A DNA stretch of 64,000 bases from Klebsiella africana (GCF_020526085.1 NZ_CP084874.1:4712001-4776000); one strand, 5' to 3'. Positions 18,385 through 31,041 are shown, counted from the stretch's first letter. Program-made: numbers and translations. The notes: a model not told the origin generated them from the letters alone.

Positions 18385-19238
18385 TATGCCGCCTCCATCA
18401 GCCCGGCGCGGGCCATCCGCGCCTTCACCCAGTCACGCGCCTTCGCCACCTCCGCCAGCGGGTCAGCGCTGGTTTCGCTCCACATCTCAATCAGATACGG
18501 TCCGCAGTAGCCGGTCTGCTTGAGCGTTTCGAAGCAGCGTTCAAAATCGACCACTCCTTCGCCGAACGGCACGTTTTTAAAGACGCCGGGCTTCGTGTCT
18601 TTGACGTGTACCGCCACGATGTGCCCCGTCCCCGCCTTCAGTTCCATCTGGACGTCGTTATCCCACGCCGACAGATTGCCAAGATCAGGGTACAGCTGGA
18701 ACCACGGATTATTCAGGTAATGGGCATAGCCCAGCGCTTTACTGATCGAGTTCATCAGCGGATAGTCCATGATCTCCATCGCCAGGGTTACCTGGGCTCG
18801 GCTGGCCATCCCGACGCTCTCTTTCAGGCCGTCGCGAAAGCGGCGGCGCGTCTCATCGTTCGCCTGCTGGTAATAGACGTCGTAGCCTGCCAGCTGGATA
18901 ACGCGGATCCCCACATCCTGAGCCAGGCGGATGGCTTTACGCATGATCTCCAGCCCCTGATGTCGCACCGCGTCGTCTTCGCTACCCAGCGGAAAACGAC
19001 GATGGGCGCTAAGGCACATTGACGGTACCCGGACGCCGGTTTCGGCCACCGCCTTGACCAGCGCCAGACGCTGCTCGGGACTCCAGTCCAGCCGCGCAAG
19101 GCGAGCGTCCGTTTCATCGAGAGACATCTCAACGAAATCAAAGCCCAGCGTTTTTGCAAGCTTTAGCCGCTCCAGCCAGCCCTCCCCGGCGGGGAGGGCT
19201 TTTTCATAGATGCCGAGCGGAATGGATTTCACCAACAT
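18384..19238 (-). CDS. ulaE: L-ribulose-5-phosphate (L-xylulose-5-P) 3-epimerase UlaE
   Basis: Protein of 284 residues with the xylose-isomerase-like TIM barrel fold; metal ligands are expected in [31 protein letters not shown] and YLIEMWSE, all visible. It converts L-xylulose-5-phosphate to L-ribulose-5-phosphate. It lies between ulaD and ulaF with gaps of 9 bp and a 1-base overlap. The fold is shared with the unassigned TIM barrel protein at 7.4 kb. Confidence 0.97.
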   Translation of the reverse strand: MLVKSIPLGIYEKALPAGEGWLERLKLAKTLGFDFVEMSLDETDARLARLDWSPEQRLALVKAVAETGVRVPSMCLSAHRRFPLGSEDDAVRHQGLEIMRKAIRLAQDVGIRVIQLAGYDVYYQQANDETRRRFRDGLKESVGMASRAQVTLAMEIMDYPLMNSISKALGYAHYLNNPWFQLYPDLGNLSAWDNDVQMELKAGTGHIVAVHVKDTKPGVFKNVPFGEGVVDFERCFETLKQTGYCGPYLIEMWSETSADPLAEVAKARDWVKARMARAGLMEAA

Positions 19239-19247
19239 AGCCGCTCC

Positions 19248-19898
19248 TTAGCCCCACAGTTGGGCGATAGAGCGTTTAAACTGGCGCGCCGCTTCCACAG
19301 GCGAGGCGGCATCGCGGATGCTGCGTCCGGCAATAAAGACATGGATAGGGATCCCGGCGAACAGCGGCAGGTCTTCCAGCGCCAGACCGCCGGTGACGGT
19401 CACTTTGAAGCCCATATCAGACAGACGCTTAATCGCGCTGATATCCGCCTCACTCCATGCCACGCCTGCCGCCTGCGCATCGCGGCTGCGGTGATAGACC
19501 ACTTGCTGAATGCCGGCTTCACGCCACGCCTGCGCCTGCTCCCAGGTCCAGAAACCGGTCAGCTCAATTTGTACATCGCCGTTAAACTCTTTGGCGACAT
19601 CCAGTGCCCCTTTGGCGGTGTTGATATCGGCGCAGCAGATCACGGTCACCCAGTCGGCGTTGGCTTCAAAGCACATCCGCGACAGGATTTTGCCGGCATC
19701 GGCGATTTTGGCGTCCGCCAACACGATTTTATGCGGGTACAGCGCTTTCAGATCGCGTACCGCGCGCACCCCTTCGCCGACGCAGAGAATAGTGCCGACT
19801 TCAATGATATCCACCTCTTCGGCGATCAGACGGGTCGTTTCATAGGCGCTGGCCAGCGTTTGGTTGTCCAGAGCGACCTGTAACATAGGTAATGACAT
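19248..19898 (-). CDS. ulaD: 3-keto-L-gulonate-6-phosphate decarboxylase UlaD
   Basis: Protein of 216 residues of the orotidine-5'-monophosphate decarboxylase suprafamily. The catalytic Asp-x-Lys-x-x-Asp motif is visible as [10 protein letters not shown], and the phosphate-binding loop [12 protein letters not shown] follows later. It is magnesium-dependent and converts 3-keto-L-gulonate-6-phosphate to L-xylulose-5-phosphate and CO2. It is encoded 13 bp after ulaC. Confidence 0.97.
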   Translation of the reverse strand: MSLPMLQVALDNQTLASAYETTRLIAEEVDIIEVGTILCVGEGVRAVRDLKALYPHKIVLADAKIADAGKILSRMCFEANADWVTVICCADINTAKGALDVAKEFNGDVQIELTGFWTWEQAQAWREAGIQQVVYHRSRDAQAAGVAWSEADISAIKRLSDMGFKVTVTGGLALEDLPLFAGIPIHVFIAGRSIRDAASPVEAARQFKRSIAQLWG

Positions 19899-19911
19899 GA
19901 TGGTGTTCCTT

Positions 19912-20379
19912 TTAAACAGCCGCCGCGGTGGCGTTTTTGATTAAATCCAGCACTTCCTGCTCGGTGCGGCAGGCACGTAAACGGTCGAAATTAGCTTCGT
20001 CATCAAACAGGTTAACGATCTGCATGATGCCCACCTCCTGGTGGGTGGTGGCGTCAACCGCCGCCATGGTGATCAGAATGTCGACCGGGTCGTTATCTTC
20101 ATGATTGAAAATCAGCGGTTTTTTTAGCGTGACCAGCGCAAAGCCGGTTTTCTTGACGCCCTCTTCCGGCCGGCCGTGCGGCATCGCCAACCCGGGAGCG
20201 ATCACAAAATAGGGCCCGTGTTGCGCGACGCCGTCGAGAATGGCCTGGTAGTAGCGGGGTTCAACCACATCAGCGGCCACCAGCAAATCGACACCGATTT
20301 TCACCGCCTCCTGCCAGGTCTCCGCTTCCGCCTGCAGGCGAATGGAGTGGTTCTGCGCCAGGGAATCATGGAGTTTCAT
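19912..20379 (-). CDS. ulaC: L-ascorbate-specific PTS enzyme IIA component
   Basis: Protein of 155 residues of the PTS EIIA type 2 (mannitol/fructose) family. The phospho-accepting histidine is in [12 protein letters not shown]. It receives phosphate from HPr and passes it to UlaB. Cytoplasmic. Preceded by GAGC and separated from ulaB by 9 bp. Confidence 0.97.
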   Translation of the reverse strand: MKLHDSLAQNHSIRLQAEAETWQEAVKIGVDLLVAADVVEPRYYQAILDGVAQHGPYFVIAPGLAMPHGRPEEGVKKTGFALVTLKKPLIFNHEDNDPVDILITMAAVDATTHQEVGIMQIVNLFDDEANFDRLRACRTEQEVLDLIKNATAAAV

Positions 20380-20388
20380 GGCCGCTCC

Positions 20389-20694
20389 TTATTTCACATC
20401 CTGCGGGAAGTGGGCTTTAATCACCTCCAGCAGTTTTGGGCCAAAATCCGCCGGCGAAAGCATATTGCGCACGCCCACTACATATTTATTGCCAGTGACG
20501 GTAATTTCACCCGCGATATGGGTTGAAGCGATGATGATATCCGCGCCGTTCAGTTCGCTTTTGTATTCCCCTACCGCGCAGCTATTTACCGTGTGGTCGA
20601 TATTGGATTGCGTCAGGAACTGGTCCACCTTCATTTTCATGATCATGGAACTTCCTTGCCCGTTACCACACACAGCCAGAATACGTACGGTCAT
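20389..20694 (-). CDS. ulaB: L-ascorbate-specific PTS enzyme IIB component
   Basis: Protein of 101 residues starting [20 protein letters not shown]. This is the EIIB phosphocysteine loop, with the phosphorylated cysteine at residue 9 followed by the GNGQGSS anion-binding loop. It transfers phosphate from UlaC to ascorbate during transport through UlaA. It lies 12 bp after ulaA. Confidence 0.97.
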   Translation of the reverse strand: MTVRILAVCGNGQGSSMIMKMKVDQFLTQSNIDHTVNSCAVGEYKSELNGADIIIASTHIAGEITVTGNKYVVGVRNMLSPADFGPKLLEVIKAHFPQDVK

Positions 20695-20706
20695 AATCAG
20701 AACTCC

Positions 20707-22170
<1,464 letters not shown>

Positions 22171-22175
22171 CTAAT

Positions 22176-22190
22176 AATCAAAAATAATCA
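22176..22190 (+). promoter_or_regulatory. Candidate UlaR operator, ulaA side
   Basis: AATCAAAAATAATCA: AATCA repeated directly with 10-bp periodicity, one helical turn. The same pattern occurs on the ulaG side. It sits about 70 bp upstream of the ulaA start. Confidence 0.5.
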
Positions 22191-22416
22191 CAACAAGATT
22201 GAATTTGATTAAATGTGACGCACGCCGCAATAATCCCTCTTTCATCATGGTTATGACTAATCATTTACATAGAAACATAAATAAACATTTTTAAATCAGC
22301 CAGATAAATTCAAACCCTTGCATGTACGCCAGGTGCTTGATAGCCAGTTTTTGCGCAACGCCTCACATAACCGCGGGAAAACAGGATTGCATTTTTGAAA
22401 ATACGGTGACAACATA

Positions 22417-22431
22417 AATCAAAACCAATCA
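22417..22431 (+). promoter_or_regulatory. Candidate UlaR operator, ulaG side
   Basis: AATCAAAACCAATCA has the same 10-bp-spaced AATCA repeat as at 22176-22190. It continues into AATCAAATATTGATT, an inverted repeat, about 40 bp upstream of ulaG. Confidence 0.5.
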
Positions 22432-22470
22432 AATATTGATTACTTTTGAAAATGCATGAGGAAGACCACG

Positions 22471-23535
22471 ATGAGTAAAGTACAGACCATCACCCGTGAA
22501 TCATGGATCCTGAATACCTTTCCGGAATGGGGTAGCTGGCTGAATGAGGAAATTGAGCAGGAGCAAGTTGCGCCCGGCACCTTCGCCATGTGGTGGCTCG
22601 GCTGTACCGGCATCTGGTTAAAATCAGAAGGCGGTGCCAACGTCTGCGTCGATTTCTGGTGCGGCACCGGTAAACAAAGCCACGGTAATCCCCTAATGAA
22701 AACCGGCCACCAGATGCAGCGAATGGCAGGCGTGAAAAAATTACAGCCTAACCTGCGCACCACGCCGTTCGTGCTGGATCCATTCGCTATTCGCCAGATC
22801 GACGCTGTACTGGCGACTCACGATCACAACGATCATATTGACGTTAACGTCGCCGCCGCCGTCATGCAGAACTGCCCGGCCGATGTTCCCTTTATTGGAC
22901 CAAAGACCTGCGTCGACCTGTGGATCGGTTGGGGCGTGCCGAAAGAGCGCTGTATCGTGATGAAACCTGGCGATGTTGTGAAGATCAAAGACATTGAGAT
23001 CCATGCGCTCGATGCGTTCGATCGCACCGCGCTGATCACCCTTCCGGCGGACCAAAAAGCCGCTGGCGTACTGCCGGACGGCATGGACCAACGCGCGGTC
23101 AACTATCTGTTTAAAACCCCGGGCGGCAATCTCTATCACAGCGGCGACTCCCACTACTCCAACTACTATGCGAAGCACGGCAACGAACATCAGATTGACG
23201 TCGCCCTCGGCTCGTATGGCGAGAACCCGCGCGGCATCACCGATAAAATGACCAGCGCCGATATCCTGCGCATGGCAGAGTCGCTCAACGCCAAAGTGGT
23301 CATTCCGTTCCACCATGATATCTGGTCAAACTTTCAGGCCGATCCGCAGGAGATCCGCGTTCTGTGGGAGATGAAAAAGGATCGTCTGAAGTACGGCTTC
23401 AAGCCGTTTATCTGGCAGGTCGGCGGTAAATTTACCTGGCCGCTGGATAAAGACAATTTCGAATATCACTACCCGCGCGGCTTTGACGACTGCTTTACCA
23501 TCGAGCCGGATCTGCCGTTCAAATCCTTCCTCTAA
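22471..23535 (+). CDS. ulaG: L-ascorbate-6-phosphate lactonase UlaG
   Basis: ATG at 22471 follows GAGGAAGACCACG and gives 354 residues starting [14 protein letters not shown], as in E. coli. Metallo-beta-lactamase fold with the metal motif in [12 protein letters not shown] and later His/Asp ligands ([20 protein letters not shown]). It hydrolyses L-ascorbate-6-phosphate to 3-keto-L-gulonate-6-phosphate, linking the UlaABC transporter to UlaD. Divergent from ulaA and followed by ulaR on the same strand. Confidence 0.97.
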   Translation: MSKVQTITRESWILNTFPEWGSWLNEEIEQEQVAPGTFAMWWLGCTGIWLKSEGGANVCVDFWCGTGKQSHGNPLMKTGHQMQRMAGVKKLQPNLRTTPFVLDPFAIRQIDAVLATHDHNDHIDVNVAAAVMQNCPADVPFIGPKTCVDLWIGWGVPKERCIVMKPGDVVKIKDIEIHALDAFDRTALITLPADQKAAGVLPDGMDQRAVNYLFKTPGGNLYHSGDSHYSNYYAKHGNEHQIDVALGSYGENPRGITDKMTSADILRMAESLNAKVVIPFHHDIWSNFQADPQEIRVLWEMKKDRLKYGFKPFIWQVGGKFTWPLDKDNFEYHYPRGFDDCFTIEPDLPFKSFL

Positions 23536-23642
23536 GCCACTTCCGGCAGGCTCTGTCTGCCGGAAATTCCCTGCCTCAGGGTTAGTATTTTCACAGGATT
23601 TCAAATATCATCTTTGCCGTTCACTTTTAATCGGATTTGCTC

Positions 23643-24398
23643 ATGACGGAAGCGCAAAGGCATCAAATTTTGTTGGATCTGCTCGCCCAAACGGGGTTTG
23701 TTACCGTGGAGCAGGTGATGTCGCGGCTCGGGATTTCACCAGCAACGGCCCGACGTGATATCAACAAACTGGACGAAAGCGGCAAACTAAAAAAGGTTCG
23801 CAATGGTGCGGAAGCCATCAGCGAGCAGCGCCCCCGCTGGACGCCAATGAACATCCATCAGGCGCAAAACCTGGATGAAAAAGTGCGTATTGCACGCGCC
23901 GCTTCACAGCTGATCGCCCCTGGAGAAAGTATCGTCATCAACTGCGGCTCCACCGCCTTTCTGTTGGGACGGGAACTGTGCGGCAAACCGGTGCAGATCA
24001 TCACCAACTATCTGCCGCTGGCTAACTATCTGATCGACCAGGAGCACGACAGCGTCATTATCATGGGCGGGCAGTACAACCGCAGCCACGCCATCACCCT
24101 CAGCCCCCACGGTAGCGAAAACAGCCTGTATGCCGGACACTGGATGTTTACCAGTGGTAAAGGGTTAACTGCGGAAGGACTCTACAAAACGGATATGTTG
24201 ACCGCCATGGCCGAGCAAAAAATGCTCAACGTGGTCGGCAAACTGGCGGTGCTGGTCGACAGCAGCAAGATCGGCGAGCGCGCCGGGATGTTATTCAGCC
24301 AGGCCGGGCAAATTGATGTAGTGATCACCGGCAAACAGGCCGATGCCGCGATCCTCAAACAGCTTGAGGATCAGGGCGTCAGCGTGATCCGCGTTTAA
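23643..24398 (+). CDS. ulaR: DeoR-family repressor UlaR
   Basis: The start at 23643 ([16 protein letters not shown]) gives 251 residues, the E. coli length; an in-frame codon two positions earlier is possible. N-terminal DeoR winged helix-turn-helix ([20 protein letters not shown]), then the phosphosugar-isomerase-like effector domain ([14 protein letters not shown]). UlaR represses ulaG and ulaABCDEF; L-ascorbate-6-phosphate is the reported inducer. The stop overlaps the convergent yjfP stop by 4 bp. Confidence 0.95.
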   Translation: MTEAQRHQILLDLLAQTGFVTVEQVMSRLGISPATARRDINKLDESGKLKKVRNGAEAISEQRPRWTPMNIHQAQNLDEKVRIARAASQLIAPGESIVINCGSTAFLLGRELCGKPVQIITNYLPLANYLIDQEHDSVIIMGGQYNRSHAITLSPHGSENSLYAGHWMFTSGKGLTAEGLYKTDMLTAMAEQKMLNVVGKLAVLVDSSKIGERAGMLFSQAGQIDVVITGKQADAAILKQLEDQGVSVIRV

Positions 24399-25111
24399 AG
24401 ATGCTGCTGAAAAAAGGCGACCGTGGTAGCCAGCGCCTCTGGCGTAATGCGATGGCGGACGCCTTTTTGCCAGACGCAGGTCAGCCTGGCGGCAAGGTCC
24501 GTCTGCCTGAGCGCCTGCTCTAGTCGAAAGGTTTCTTCCGGCGGCACCACATCGTCGGCATCGCCATGCCAGAGCAGCAGCGGTCGCCGGGCCAGGGACG
24601 CCAGCTGATGGCTGACATCCCACTCGCTGAGGCTATCAGCATCAAAGCCGGGCGAGGGGAACAGGGTTTGCGACAGGGAACGAAAATAGCCCGACCCCAT
24701 CAGACAGGCGACGCTGTTCAACTCGGGGTGATGCGTCATAATTCCCAGCGCCGTCATTCCTCCCATCGAAGCGCCCGCCACCGCCAGCCGCGCCCCCTCC
24801 AGCCATCCTTCAGCCATAATGGCCTCGCGCAGCGCAGGAAACTCCCTGAAATTCTGCTGCAGGATCGGCCAGAAGCGCTGCATCCGCCCGGCCTCATCAC
24901 CCTGATAACGCGCCCCATGCTCCGGCGCGTCCGGCATGATCACCCGGAACCCTGCCTCGGCCAGCGCCACCGCAAAGTAGCTGTAGACCAGCTTCGACGA
25001 GGTAAAGCCATGATAAAAGACGATACAGGGCAAGGGCTTATCCAGACTTTCCTGCGGACAGGCATGCAAAATTTCACCGCCGCCGAGGTTGCGCATTTCT
25101 AGTGCAATCAT
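24395..25111 (-). CDS. yjfP: Alpha/beta-hydrolase esterase YjfP
   Basis: Protein of 238 residues similar over its length to E. coli YjfP, shown there to be a carboxylesterase active on short acyl esters. The alpha/beta-hydrolase features are clear: oxyanion-hole region [15 protein letters not shown], nucleophile Ser in [10 protein letters not shown], Asp in [13 protein letters not shown], His in VRHRITPEA. No signal peptide, so cytoplasmic. It follows ulaR in E. coli too; a link with ascorbate metabolism is unproven. It is about a dozen residues shorter in the cap region than E. coli YjfP as I recall that sequence. Confidence 0.93.
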   Translation of the reverse strand: MIALEMRNLGGGEILHACPQESLDKPLPCIVFYHGFTSSKLVYSYFAVALAEAGFRVIMPDAPEHGARYQGDEAGRMQRFWPILQQNFREFPALREAIMAEGWLEGARLAVAGASMGGMTALGIMTHHPELNSVACLMGSGYFRSLSQTLFPSPGFDADSLSEWDVSHQLASLARRPLLLWHGDADDVVPPEETFRLEQALRQTDLAARLTCVWQKGVRHRITPEALATTVAFFQQHL

Positions 25112-25320
25112 TTATCGTCTCTCTTCTCTATCGTGGTTAGGCGTCATGGGAAAATTCATTCACCAGGCAACCCAGTTTGCTACGATTCATAATGTTGAGA
25201 ACCCGGTTACGCTTTCACAACATTTTCATTCGAAAATCGCGTCAGAGATAACAGTTCGGGAACATTCCCCGGAAATCCTGTTAAGGCTACCACTACACTA
25301 TCACTATCAGGAAACGAGAT

Positions 25321-25629
25321 ATGGTTATGCGCAGGTTTTCACCGTGGTTACTGGCTATCGTCCTCAGCGGGTGTAGCGCTCTGCAGGGAACGCCGGTAGC
25401 CCCGCCGCCCGCCACCGACCATCCGCAGGAGATCCAGCGCAACCAGACGGCTGGCCTGCAGAAAATGGCCACGGTGAGCGTACTGATGTACGGTTCGCCG
25501 ATGGATGTCGAAGCGGCACTGAAGGCCAAAGCAGAAGCGGCCAAAGCCGATTACTACGTCATCATCATGATCGATGACACTATGGTACCCGGCCAGTGGT
25601 ATTCGCAGGCGATCCTCTATCGTCGATGA
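25321..25629 (+). CDS. bsmA: Biofilm peroxide resistance lipoprotein BsmA
   Basis: Protein of 102 residues. The N-terminus is a lipoprotein signal (WLLAIVLSGCSAL, lipobox LSGC), followed by the DUF1471 domain ending GQWYSQAILYRR. It matches E. coli BsmA (YjfO), linked to peroxide resistance in biofilms and surface behaviour. The start at 25321 lies 8 bp after AGGA. It is followed by yjfN, another DUF1471 gene, on the same strand. The 209 bp upstream hold no other gene. Confidence 0.93.
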   Translation: MVMRRFSPWLLAIVLSGCSALQGTPVAPPPATDHPQEIQRNQTAGLQKMATVSVLMYGSPMDVEAALKAKAEAAKADYYVIIMIDDTMVPGQWYSQAILYRR

Positions 25630-25766
25630 CGAGGCGGCGTCTTTAAATCTGCTTTACACAGCTTTGCGTCCATTCACGTTCTCCTGTGCATAATAACGTT
25701 CGGCCAGCCACCTGGCAGGACGTTAGCAACGGACTGCCCTTGGGACTATGTGAAATGGAGCTGACG

Positions 25767-26042
25767 ATGAAACGATCTTTTACCTTACCCAGCCTGCTGT
25801 TTACCGCTGCGACGGCCAACACGTCCGCGCAGTCAGCCGAATTCGCCAGCGCGGATTGCGTCACTGGCTTGAATGAAATCGGTCTGATCTCCGTCACTAA
25901 TCTTTCCGGCAGCCAACAGGATGTGGAGCACGCCATTGCCCGCAAAGCGGACGAGCAAGGCGCCTCCTGGTATCGCATTATTCAGATGTATGAAGAACAA
26001 CAGCCGGATAGCTGGCGTGTACAGGCTATTCTTTATGCCTGA
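25767..26042 (+). CDS. yjfN: DUF1471 periplasmic protein YjfN
   Basis: ATG at 25767 follows GGAGCTGACG, giving 91 residues as in E. coli YjfN; an upstream in-frame extension is rejected. A signal peptide of about 22-27 residues precedes the DUF1471 domain (FASADCVTGLNEIGLISVTN), which ends in WRVQAILYA. The E. coli protein has been described as a short-lived activator of the periplasmic protease DegP through its hydrophobic C-terminus; the Leu-Tyr-Ala end here is the same. It overlaps the end of aidB by 10 bp, tail to tail. Confidence 0.9.
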   Translation: MKRSFTLPSLLFTAATANTSAQSAEFASADCVTGLNEIGLISVTNLSGSQQDVEHAIARKADEQGASWYRIIQMYEEQQPDSWRVQAILYA

Positions 26043-27670
26043 GGCGCCTGGCGCCCACGCCCCATAGCCCGCAGTAGCAGGTCGTCGAGGGTCGGCGCAT
26101 CAAGACGCATACCGCCGCGCGTGTCGAGCATCATCCGGCACCAGGCTTCGGCCAGCGGCGGCGAAGCGAAACGCAGCATCTGCGCCCCCGCCCCCAGACG
26201 ATAGACCAGCTGGGCAATCTCTCTGCCCTGCTCTTCGGCGGGTCGTTTCAGCAATTGCTGCAGCTGACGCCATGCGCGGTCGAGATGGCGGTTCTGTCCT
26301 TTCACCTCCGCACACTCCGCGGCCAGCAGCTCCATCGCCGCCGGCTGCTTGCTCAGCACCCGCATCACATCGAGGCACATGATATTGCCGGAGCCTTCCC
26401 AGATGCTGTTGACCGGCATCTCACGATAGAGGCGCGGGAGTTCGCTCTCCTCGCAATAGCCGATGCCGCCCAGCACCTCCATCGCCTCGGCGACGAACGG
26501 GATGCCGGCCTTACAGATGGCAAACTTAGCCGCAGGCGTAAACAAGCGCGCCCAGGCGCTTTCTCGCGCATCATCCCGACGATCCCAGGCCCGCGCCAGG
26601 CGAAACAGAAACGCGGTCTGCCCCTCCAGACGGAGCGCCATTTGCCCCAGCAGCTGGCGCATCATCGGTTGATCGACAAGGTTTTTACCAAACGCCTGAC
26701 GCTGTAGCGCGTGATACAGCGCCACCGAGAAGGCGCGACGCATCAGGGCATGGCTGCCCAGCGCGCAGTCAAAGCGGGTCAGGCCGCCCATCCTGAGGAT
26801 CTGCCGCACGCCGTCGCCTTCGTCGCCGACCAGCCAGCCGCAGGCCTCATAAAACTCCACTTCGCTGCTGGCGTTGGAGCGGTTGCCGAGCTTCTCTTTT
26901 AAACGTTCTAGACGCACGCCGTTGCGCTGCCCGTCGGGCAGCAGACGCGGCACAAAGAAACATGAGAGCCCCGTCGGAGCCTGAGCCAGCACCAGGTGAG
27001 CATCGCTCTGCGGCACCGAGAAGAACCACTTGTGTCCCACCAGCCGGTAAAACCCTTCCGCCGTTTTCTCCGCGCGGGTGGTATTGCTCAGCACATCAGA
27101 TCCCCCTTGCTTCTCGGTCATCCCCATGCCGATCAGCAGGCCGCGCTTCTGGCCGCCCGGCGCAAGGTGGGGATCGTAACGGTCGCTCAGCAGCGGCGAC
27201 AGCCAGTCACGAAAGGGTGCGGGCAGGGCGTGCTGCAGCAGCGGCGTCGCGGCGAAGGTCATAGTAATCGGGCACAACGTCCCGGCCTCCACTTGGGCAT
27301 GGAGCAGAAAGCGGGCGGCGCGGGCAACAAATACGCCTTCGCGGGCATCCTCCGGCCAGGCGAGATTATGTACCCGGTTCGCGCACAACCCCTGCATCAG
27401 CAGGTGCCAGGCGGGATGAAAGCGCACGTCGTCCAGCCGGGCGCCGGTGGTATCATAGCGCAGCAGCTCCGGTGGATTGCTGTTGGCCAGACGTCCCAGC
27501 TCCAGCGATTCGGCGGTCCCCAGCTGCTGGCCAATGCTGGCGAGCAGATCGCCATCCCAGCCAGCGCCTTCGCGGACCACTGCTTCACGCAGAGCGGTAT
27601 CGGACAGAAACAGATTGCTGTTATTCAGCGGGGTGGGTTGATTAAAAACGGTATGCGTTTGCCAGTGCAT
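26033..27670 (-). CDS. aidB: Acyl-CoA dehydrogenase-like DNA alkylation response protein AidB
   Basis: The start at 27670 (MHWQTHTVFNQPTPLNNSNL) follows GGAGACACG and gives 545 residues; E. coli AidB has about 541. Acyl-CoA dehydrogenase fold: FAD-binding middle region (GMGMTEKQGGSDVLSNTTRA, VGHKWFFSVPQSDAHL) and C-terminal helical domain with MEVLGGIGYCEES. AidB belongs to the Ada regulon, binds DNA and is thought to protect against alkylating agents. It is a stand-alone gene between yjfN (convergent) and rlmB. Confidence 0.96.
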   Translation of the reverse strand: MHWQTHTVFNQPTPLNNSNLFLSDTALREAVVREGAGWDGDLLASIGQQLGTAESLELGRLANSNPPELLRYDTTGARLDDVRFHPAWHLLMQGLCANRVHNLAWPEDAREGVFVARAARFLLHAQVEAGTLCPITMTFAATPLLQHALPAPFRDWLSPLLSDRYDPHLAPGGQKRGLLIGMGMTEKQGGSDVLSNTTRAEKTAEGFYRLVGHKWFFSVPQSDAHLVLAQAPTGLSCFFVPRLLPDGQRNGVRLERLKEKLGNRSNASSEVEFYEACGWLVGDEGDGVRQILRMGGLTRFDCALGSHALMRRAFSVALYHALQRQAFGKNLVDQPMMRQLLGQMALRLEGQTAFLFRLARAWDRRDDARESAWARLFTPAAKFAICKAGIPFVAEAMEVLGGIGYCEESELPRLYREMPVNSIWEGSGNIMCLDVMRVLSKQPAAMELLAAECAEVKGQNRHLDRAWRQLQQLLKRPAEEQGREIAQLVYRLGAGAQMLRFASPPLAEAWCRMMLDTRGGMRLDAPTLDDLLLRAMGRGRQAPQA

Positions 27671-27744
27671 CGTGTCTCCCTCCATCAATGGCGATAGCCA
27701 TAAGTATGGTTATCCGGGGGGATACTCGCCCGCGAGAGCGGTCA

Positions 27745-27777
27745 CAAAAAAGCCATCCCGGAGGATGGCTTTTTTTG
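27745..27777. terminator. Bidirectional terminator downstream of rlmB
   Basis: Stem AGCCATCC/GGATGGCT with a 4-base loop, flanked by six A on one side and seven T on the other, so it can act on both strands. It lies 19 bp beyond the rlmB stop and upstream of aidB. Confidence 0.85.
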
Positions 27778-27795
27778 ATTCGTCGACGGTCCAAC

Positions 27796-28527
27796 TTAGC
27801 TGCGCTGGCGTACTGCTTCAAACAGACAGATACCGGTAGCCACCGACACGTTCAGCGAGGAGACGCTGCCCGCCATCGGGATGCTGATCAACTCATCACA
27901 GTGTTCGCGGGTTAGGCGACGCATGCCTTCGCCTTCCGCGCCCATCACCAGCGCCATCGGGCCGGTCATTTTGCTCTGGAACAGCGTATGGTCGGCTTCC
28001 CCTGCGGTTCCGACGATCCAGACATTCTCTTCCTGCAGCAAACGCAAGGTGCGCGCCAGGTTGGTGACACGGATCAGCGGGACGTTCTCCGCCGCGCCGC
28101 AGGCGACCTTCTTCGCCGTCGCATTCAGTTGTGCGGAACGATCTTTCGGCACAATCACCGCGTGAACCCCGGCAGCATCGGCGCTGCGCAGGCAGGCGCC
28201 GAGGTTATGCGGATCGGTCACGCCGTCGAGGATCAGCAGGAACGGTTGATCGAGCTGCGCCAGCAGATCCGGCAGATCGTTCTCCTGATACTGACGTCCC
28301 GGCTTCACGCGGGCAATGATCCCCTGATGCACTGCGCCTTCGCTCTTCTCATCAAGAAACTGACGGTTGGCTAACTGAATCACCACGCCCTGCGCTTCCA
28401 GGGCATGGATCAGCGGCAGCAGGCGCTTATCCTCACGGCCTTTCAGAATATAAACTTCCTGAAAACGCTCAGGTGCGCGCTCCAGCAGTGCCTGCACCGC
28501 ATGGATGCCGTAAATCATTTCACTCAT
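27796..28527 (-). CDS. rlmB: 23S rRNA (guanosine-2251 2'-O)-methyltransferase RlmB
   Basis: Protein of 243 residues of the SpoU/TrmH (SPOUT) family. An N-terminal L30e-like domain starts [20 protein letters not shown]. The C-terminal trefoil-knot methyltransferase domain contains [34 protein letters not shown] and [20 protein letters not shown]. It methylates G2251 in the peptidyl transferase P-loop of 23S rRNA. It follows rnr on the same strand, as in E. coli. Confidence 0.98.
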   Translation of the reverse strand: MSEMIYGIHAVQALLERAPERFQEVYILKGREDKRLLPLIHALEAQGVVIQLANRQFLDEKSEGAVHQGIIARVKPGRQYQENDLPDLLAQLDQPFLLILDGVTDPHNLGACLRSADAAGVHAVIVPKDRSAQLNATAKKVACGAAENVPLIRVTNLARTLRLLQEENVWIVGTAGEADHTLFQSKMTGPMALVMGAEGEGMRRLTREHCDELISIPMAGSVSSLNVSVATGICLFEAVRQRS

Positions 28528-28608
28528 TGATGTACTCGTTTTAGGTTCTGTTATCCACCCCCTTCACCCCATCCTGCGCCAGCAGACTTCAGGGTGAAGG
28601 GAGGTCAA

Positions 28609-31041
28609 TCACTCGGCGATCTTCTTCTTTGCCGCGCGCTTGGCTTTCGTCGCGGCGGCGATTTTCTGTGTTTTCGCCGACGGTTTTTTCGCTTTTTTCT
28701 CTTTCTTCGGTCGGGCAGTCTCTTTCTCTTTACGGAAAGCGCTGTCCGGCTCGAAGTTTACCTGCTTACCCACCTGACGGCGACGGCCGCCCGGCTTGCC
28801 AGAGGTGCTCTTTTTTGCTTTCTCACGGGCGGTCTTGCCGACATTACGCGGCGCACGCTCGCTGGAGATCAGGGTAAAGTCGATTTTCCGCTCGTCCATG
28901 TTGACCGCTTCCACACGGACTTCCACGCGGTCGCCCAGGCGATAGGTCTGGCCGCCGGACTCACCAATGAGACGCTGGCCCACCTGGTCGAAACGATAAT
29001 AGTCGTTATCCAGGCTGGAAACATGCACCAGACCGTCGATAAACAGATCGTTCAGGCGGACGAAGAAGCCAAAGCCGGTCACGCTGGCGATCACGCCGGA
29101 GAAGATGTTGCCCACCTGATCCTGCATGAAGTCGCACTTCAGCCAGTCAGACACTTCGCGCGTCGCTTCGTCGGCGCGGCGCTCGGTCATCGAACAGTGC
29201 TGACCCAGCTGGAGCATCTCTTCCATGCTGTAGTGCCAGCCGCCGGTCTCGGTGCTGTTGCCTTTATGTCCCTGCTCTTTGGCCAGCAGATACTTGATAG
29301 CGCGGTGCAGCGACAGGTCCGGGTAACGACGAATCGGCGAGGTGAAGTGGGCGTATGACTGCAGCGCCAGGCCAAAGTGACCGCGGTTTTCCGGATCGTA
29401 GACCGCCTGCTTCATGGAGCGCAGGAGCATCGTCTGCAGCATTTCCGCATCCGGACGATCGGCGATGGAGGTTAGCAGTTCGGCGTAATCACGCGGCTCC
29501 GGCTTGTTGCCGCCAGGCAGCTCCAGTCCCAGCTCAGCCAGCACGGTACGGAAGGAGGTAATCGCTTCGGTGGTTGGCTTATCATGGATACGGAACAGCG
29601 CCGGCTCCTGCGCCTTCTCAACGAAGCGCGCGGCGGAGATGTTCGCCAGGATCATGCACTCTTCAATCAGCTTATGCGCATCGTTACGCTGAGTCTGTTC
29701 GATACGCTCAATACGGCGTTCAGCATTGAAGATGAATTTAGCTTCTTCACTTTCAAATGAGATACCGCCGCGCTCTTCGCGGGCGCTCTCCAGTACCTTG
29801 TAGAGGTTATGCAGCTCTTCAATGTGCTTCACCAGCGGCGCGTAGTGTTCACGCAGCTCCTGGTCACCCTGCAGCATATGCCAGACCTTGGTGTAGGTCA
29901 GGCGAGCATGTGAACTCATCACCGCTTCATAGAATTTATAGCCGGTCAGACGGCCTTTTGACGAAATCGTCATTTCGCACACCATGCACAGGCGATCGAC
30001 CTGCGGGTTCAGCGAGCATAGACCGTTAGACAGCACTTCCGGCAGCATCGGCACCACCTGCGACGGGAAGTAGACCGAGGTACCACGGCTGCGTGCTTCA
30101 GCATCCAGCGGCGTCCCCGGGCGCACATAGTAGCTGACGTCGGCAATGGCTACCCACAGGCGCCAGCCGCCGCCGCGTTTCTTCTCGCAGTACACAGCGT
30201 CATCGAAATCGCGGGCATCTTCGCCATCAATAGTGACCAGCGGCAGAGAGCGTAAATCGACGCGCCCGACCTTAGCCTCTTCCGGCACCTGCTCTTTGAG
30301 GCCGGAAACCTGTTTTTCCACCGCCGGCGGCCAGACATAAGGAATTTCATGGGTACGCAGCGCCATATCGACGGCCATGCCGGTGCCCATGTTGTCGCCC
30401 AACACTTCGACGATTTTCCCCACCGCTTTGGTGCGGCGGGTCGGTCGCTGGGTCAGCTCCACCACGACCACGTAGCCCATCCGCGCGCCCATTATCTCTT
30501 CCGGCGGGATCAGGATATCGAAGCTCAGGCGGCTGTCGTCCGGGACGACAAAGCCGACGCCGGCGTCAGTGAAATAGCGGCCAACTATCTGGCTGGTTTT
30601 CGGTACCAGGACGCGGACGATGCGCGCTTCGCGGCGGCCCTTACGGTCCGCGCCCAGCGGCTGAGCCAGCACCTGGTCGCCGTGAATACAGGTTTTCATC
30701 TGCTCTGACGACAGGTACAGATCGTCTTTGCGCCCTTCAACGCGCAGGAAACCATAGCCATCGCGGTGGCCAATAACGGTTCCTTTAAGGAGATCGAGGC
30801 GCTCCGGCAGCGCATAGCACTGGCGGCGGGTGAAGACCAGCTGACCGTCGCGCTCCATCGCTCGCAGGCGGCGGCGCAGCGCTTCGGTCTGCTCTTCGCC
30901 CTCGATATTTAACTCGATGGCCAGCTCATCGCGGCTGGCAGGCTTTTCTCGTTTGGTTAAATGTTCGAGGATAAATTCCCGGCTCGGGATTGGGTTCGCG
31001 TACTTCTCAGCTTCGCGTTCCTGGAATGGATCTTGTGACAT
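28609..31041 (-). CDS. rnr: Exoribonuclease R (RNase R)
   Basis: Protein of 810 residues, close to the E. coli length. Order of domains: N-terminal helix-turn-helix and cold-shock domains (to about residue 220), RNB catalytic domain with the Asp cluster in [18 protein letters not shown]1 domain near 645-725 ([20 protein letters not shown]), and a Lys/Ala-rich tail. It degrades structured RNA 3' to 5' and takes part in mRNA, rRNA and tmRNA-tagged message turnover. Encoded downstream of nsrR and upstream of rlmB. Confidence 0.98.
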   Translation of the reverse strand: MSQDPFQEREAEKYANPIPSREFILEHLTKREKPASRDELAIELNIEGEEQTEALRRRLRAMERDGQLVFTRRQCYALPERLDLLKGTVIGHRDGYGFLRVEGRKDDLYLSSEQMKTCIHGDQVLAQPLGADRKGRREARIVRVLVPKTSQIVGRYFTDAGVGFVVPDDSRLSFDILIPPEEIMGARMGYVVVVELTQRPTRRTKAVGKIVEVLGDNMGTGMAVDMALRTHEIPYVWPPAVEKQVSGLKEQVPEEAKVGRVDLRSLPLVTIDGEDARDFDDAVYCEKKRGGGWRLWVAIADVSYYVRPGTPLDAEARSRGTSVYFPSQVVPMLPEVLSNGLCSLNPQVDRLCMVCEMTISSKGRLTGYKFYEAVMSSHARLTYTKVWHMLQGDQELREHYAPLVKHIEELHNLYKVLESAREERGGISFESEEAKFIFNAERRIERIEQTQRNDAHKLIEECMILANISAARFVEKAQEPALFRIHDKPTTEAITSFRTVLAELGLELPGGNKPEPRDYAELLTSIADRPDAEMLQTMLLRSMKQAVYDPENRGHFGLALQSYAHFTSPIRRYPDLSLHRAIKYLLAKEQGHKGNSTETGGWHYSMEEMLQLGQHCSMTERRADEATREVSDWLKCDFMQDQVGNIFSGVIASVTGFGFFVRLNDLFIDGLVHVSSLDNDYYRFDQVGQRLIGESGGQTYRLGDRVEVRVEAVNMDERKIDFTLISSERAPRNVGKTAREKAKKSTSGKPGGRRRQVGKQVNFEPDSAFRKEKETARPKKEKKAKKPSAKTQKIAAATKAKRAAKKKIAE

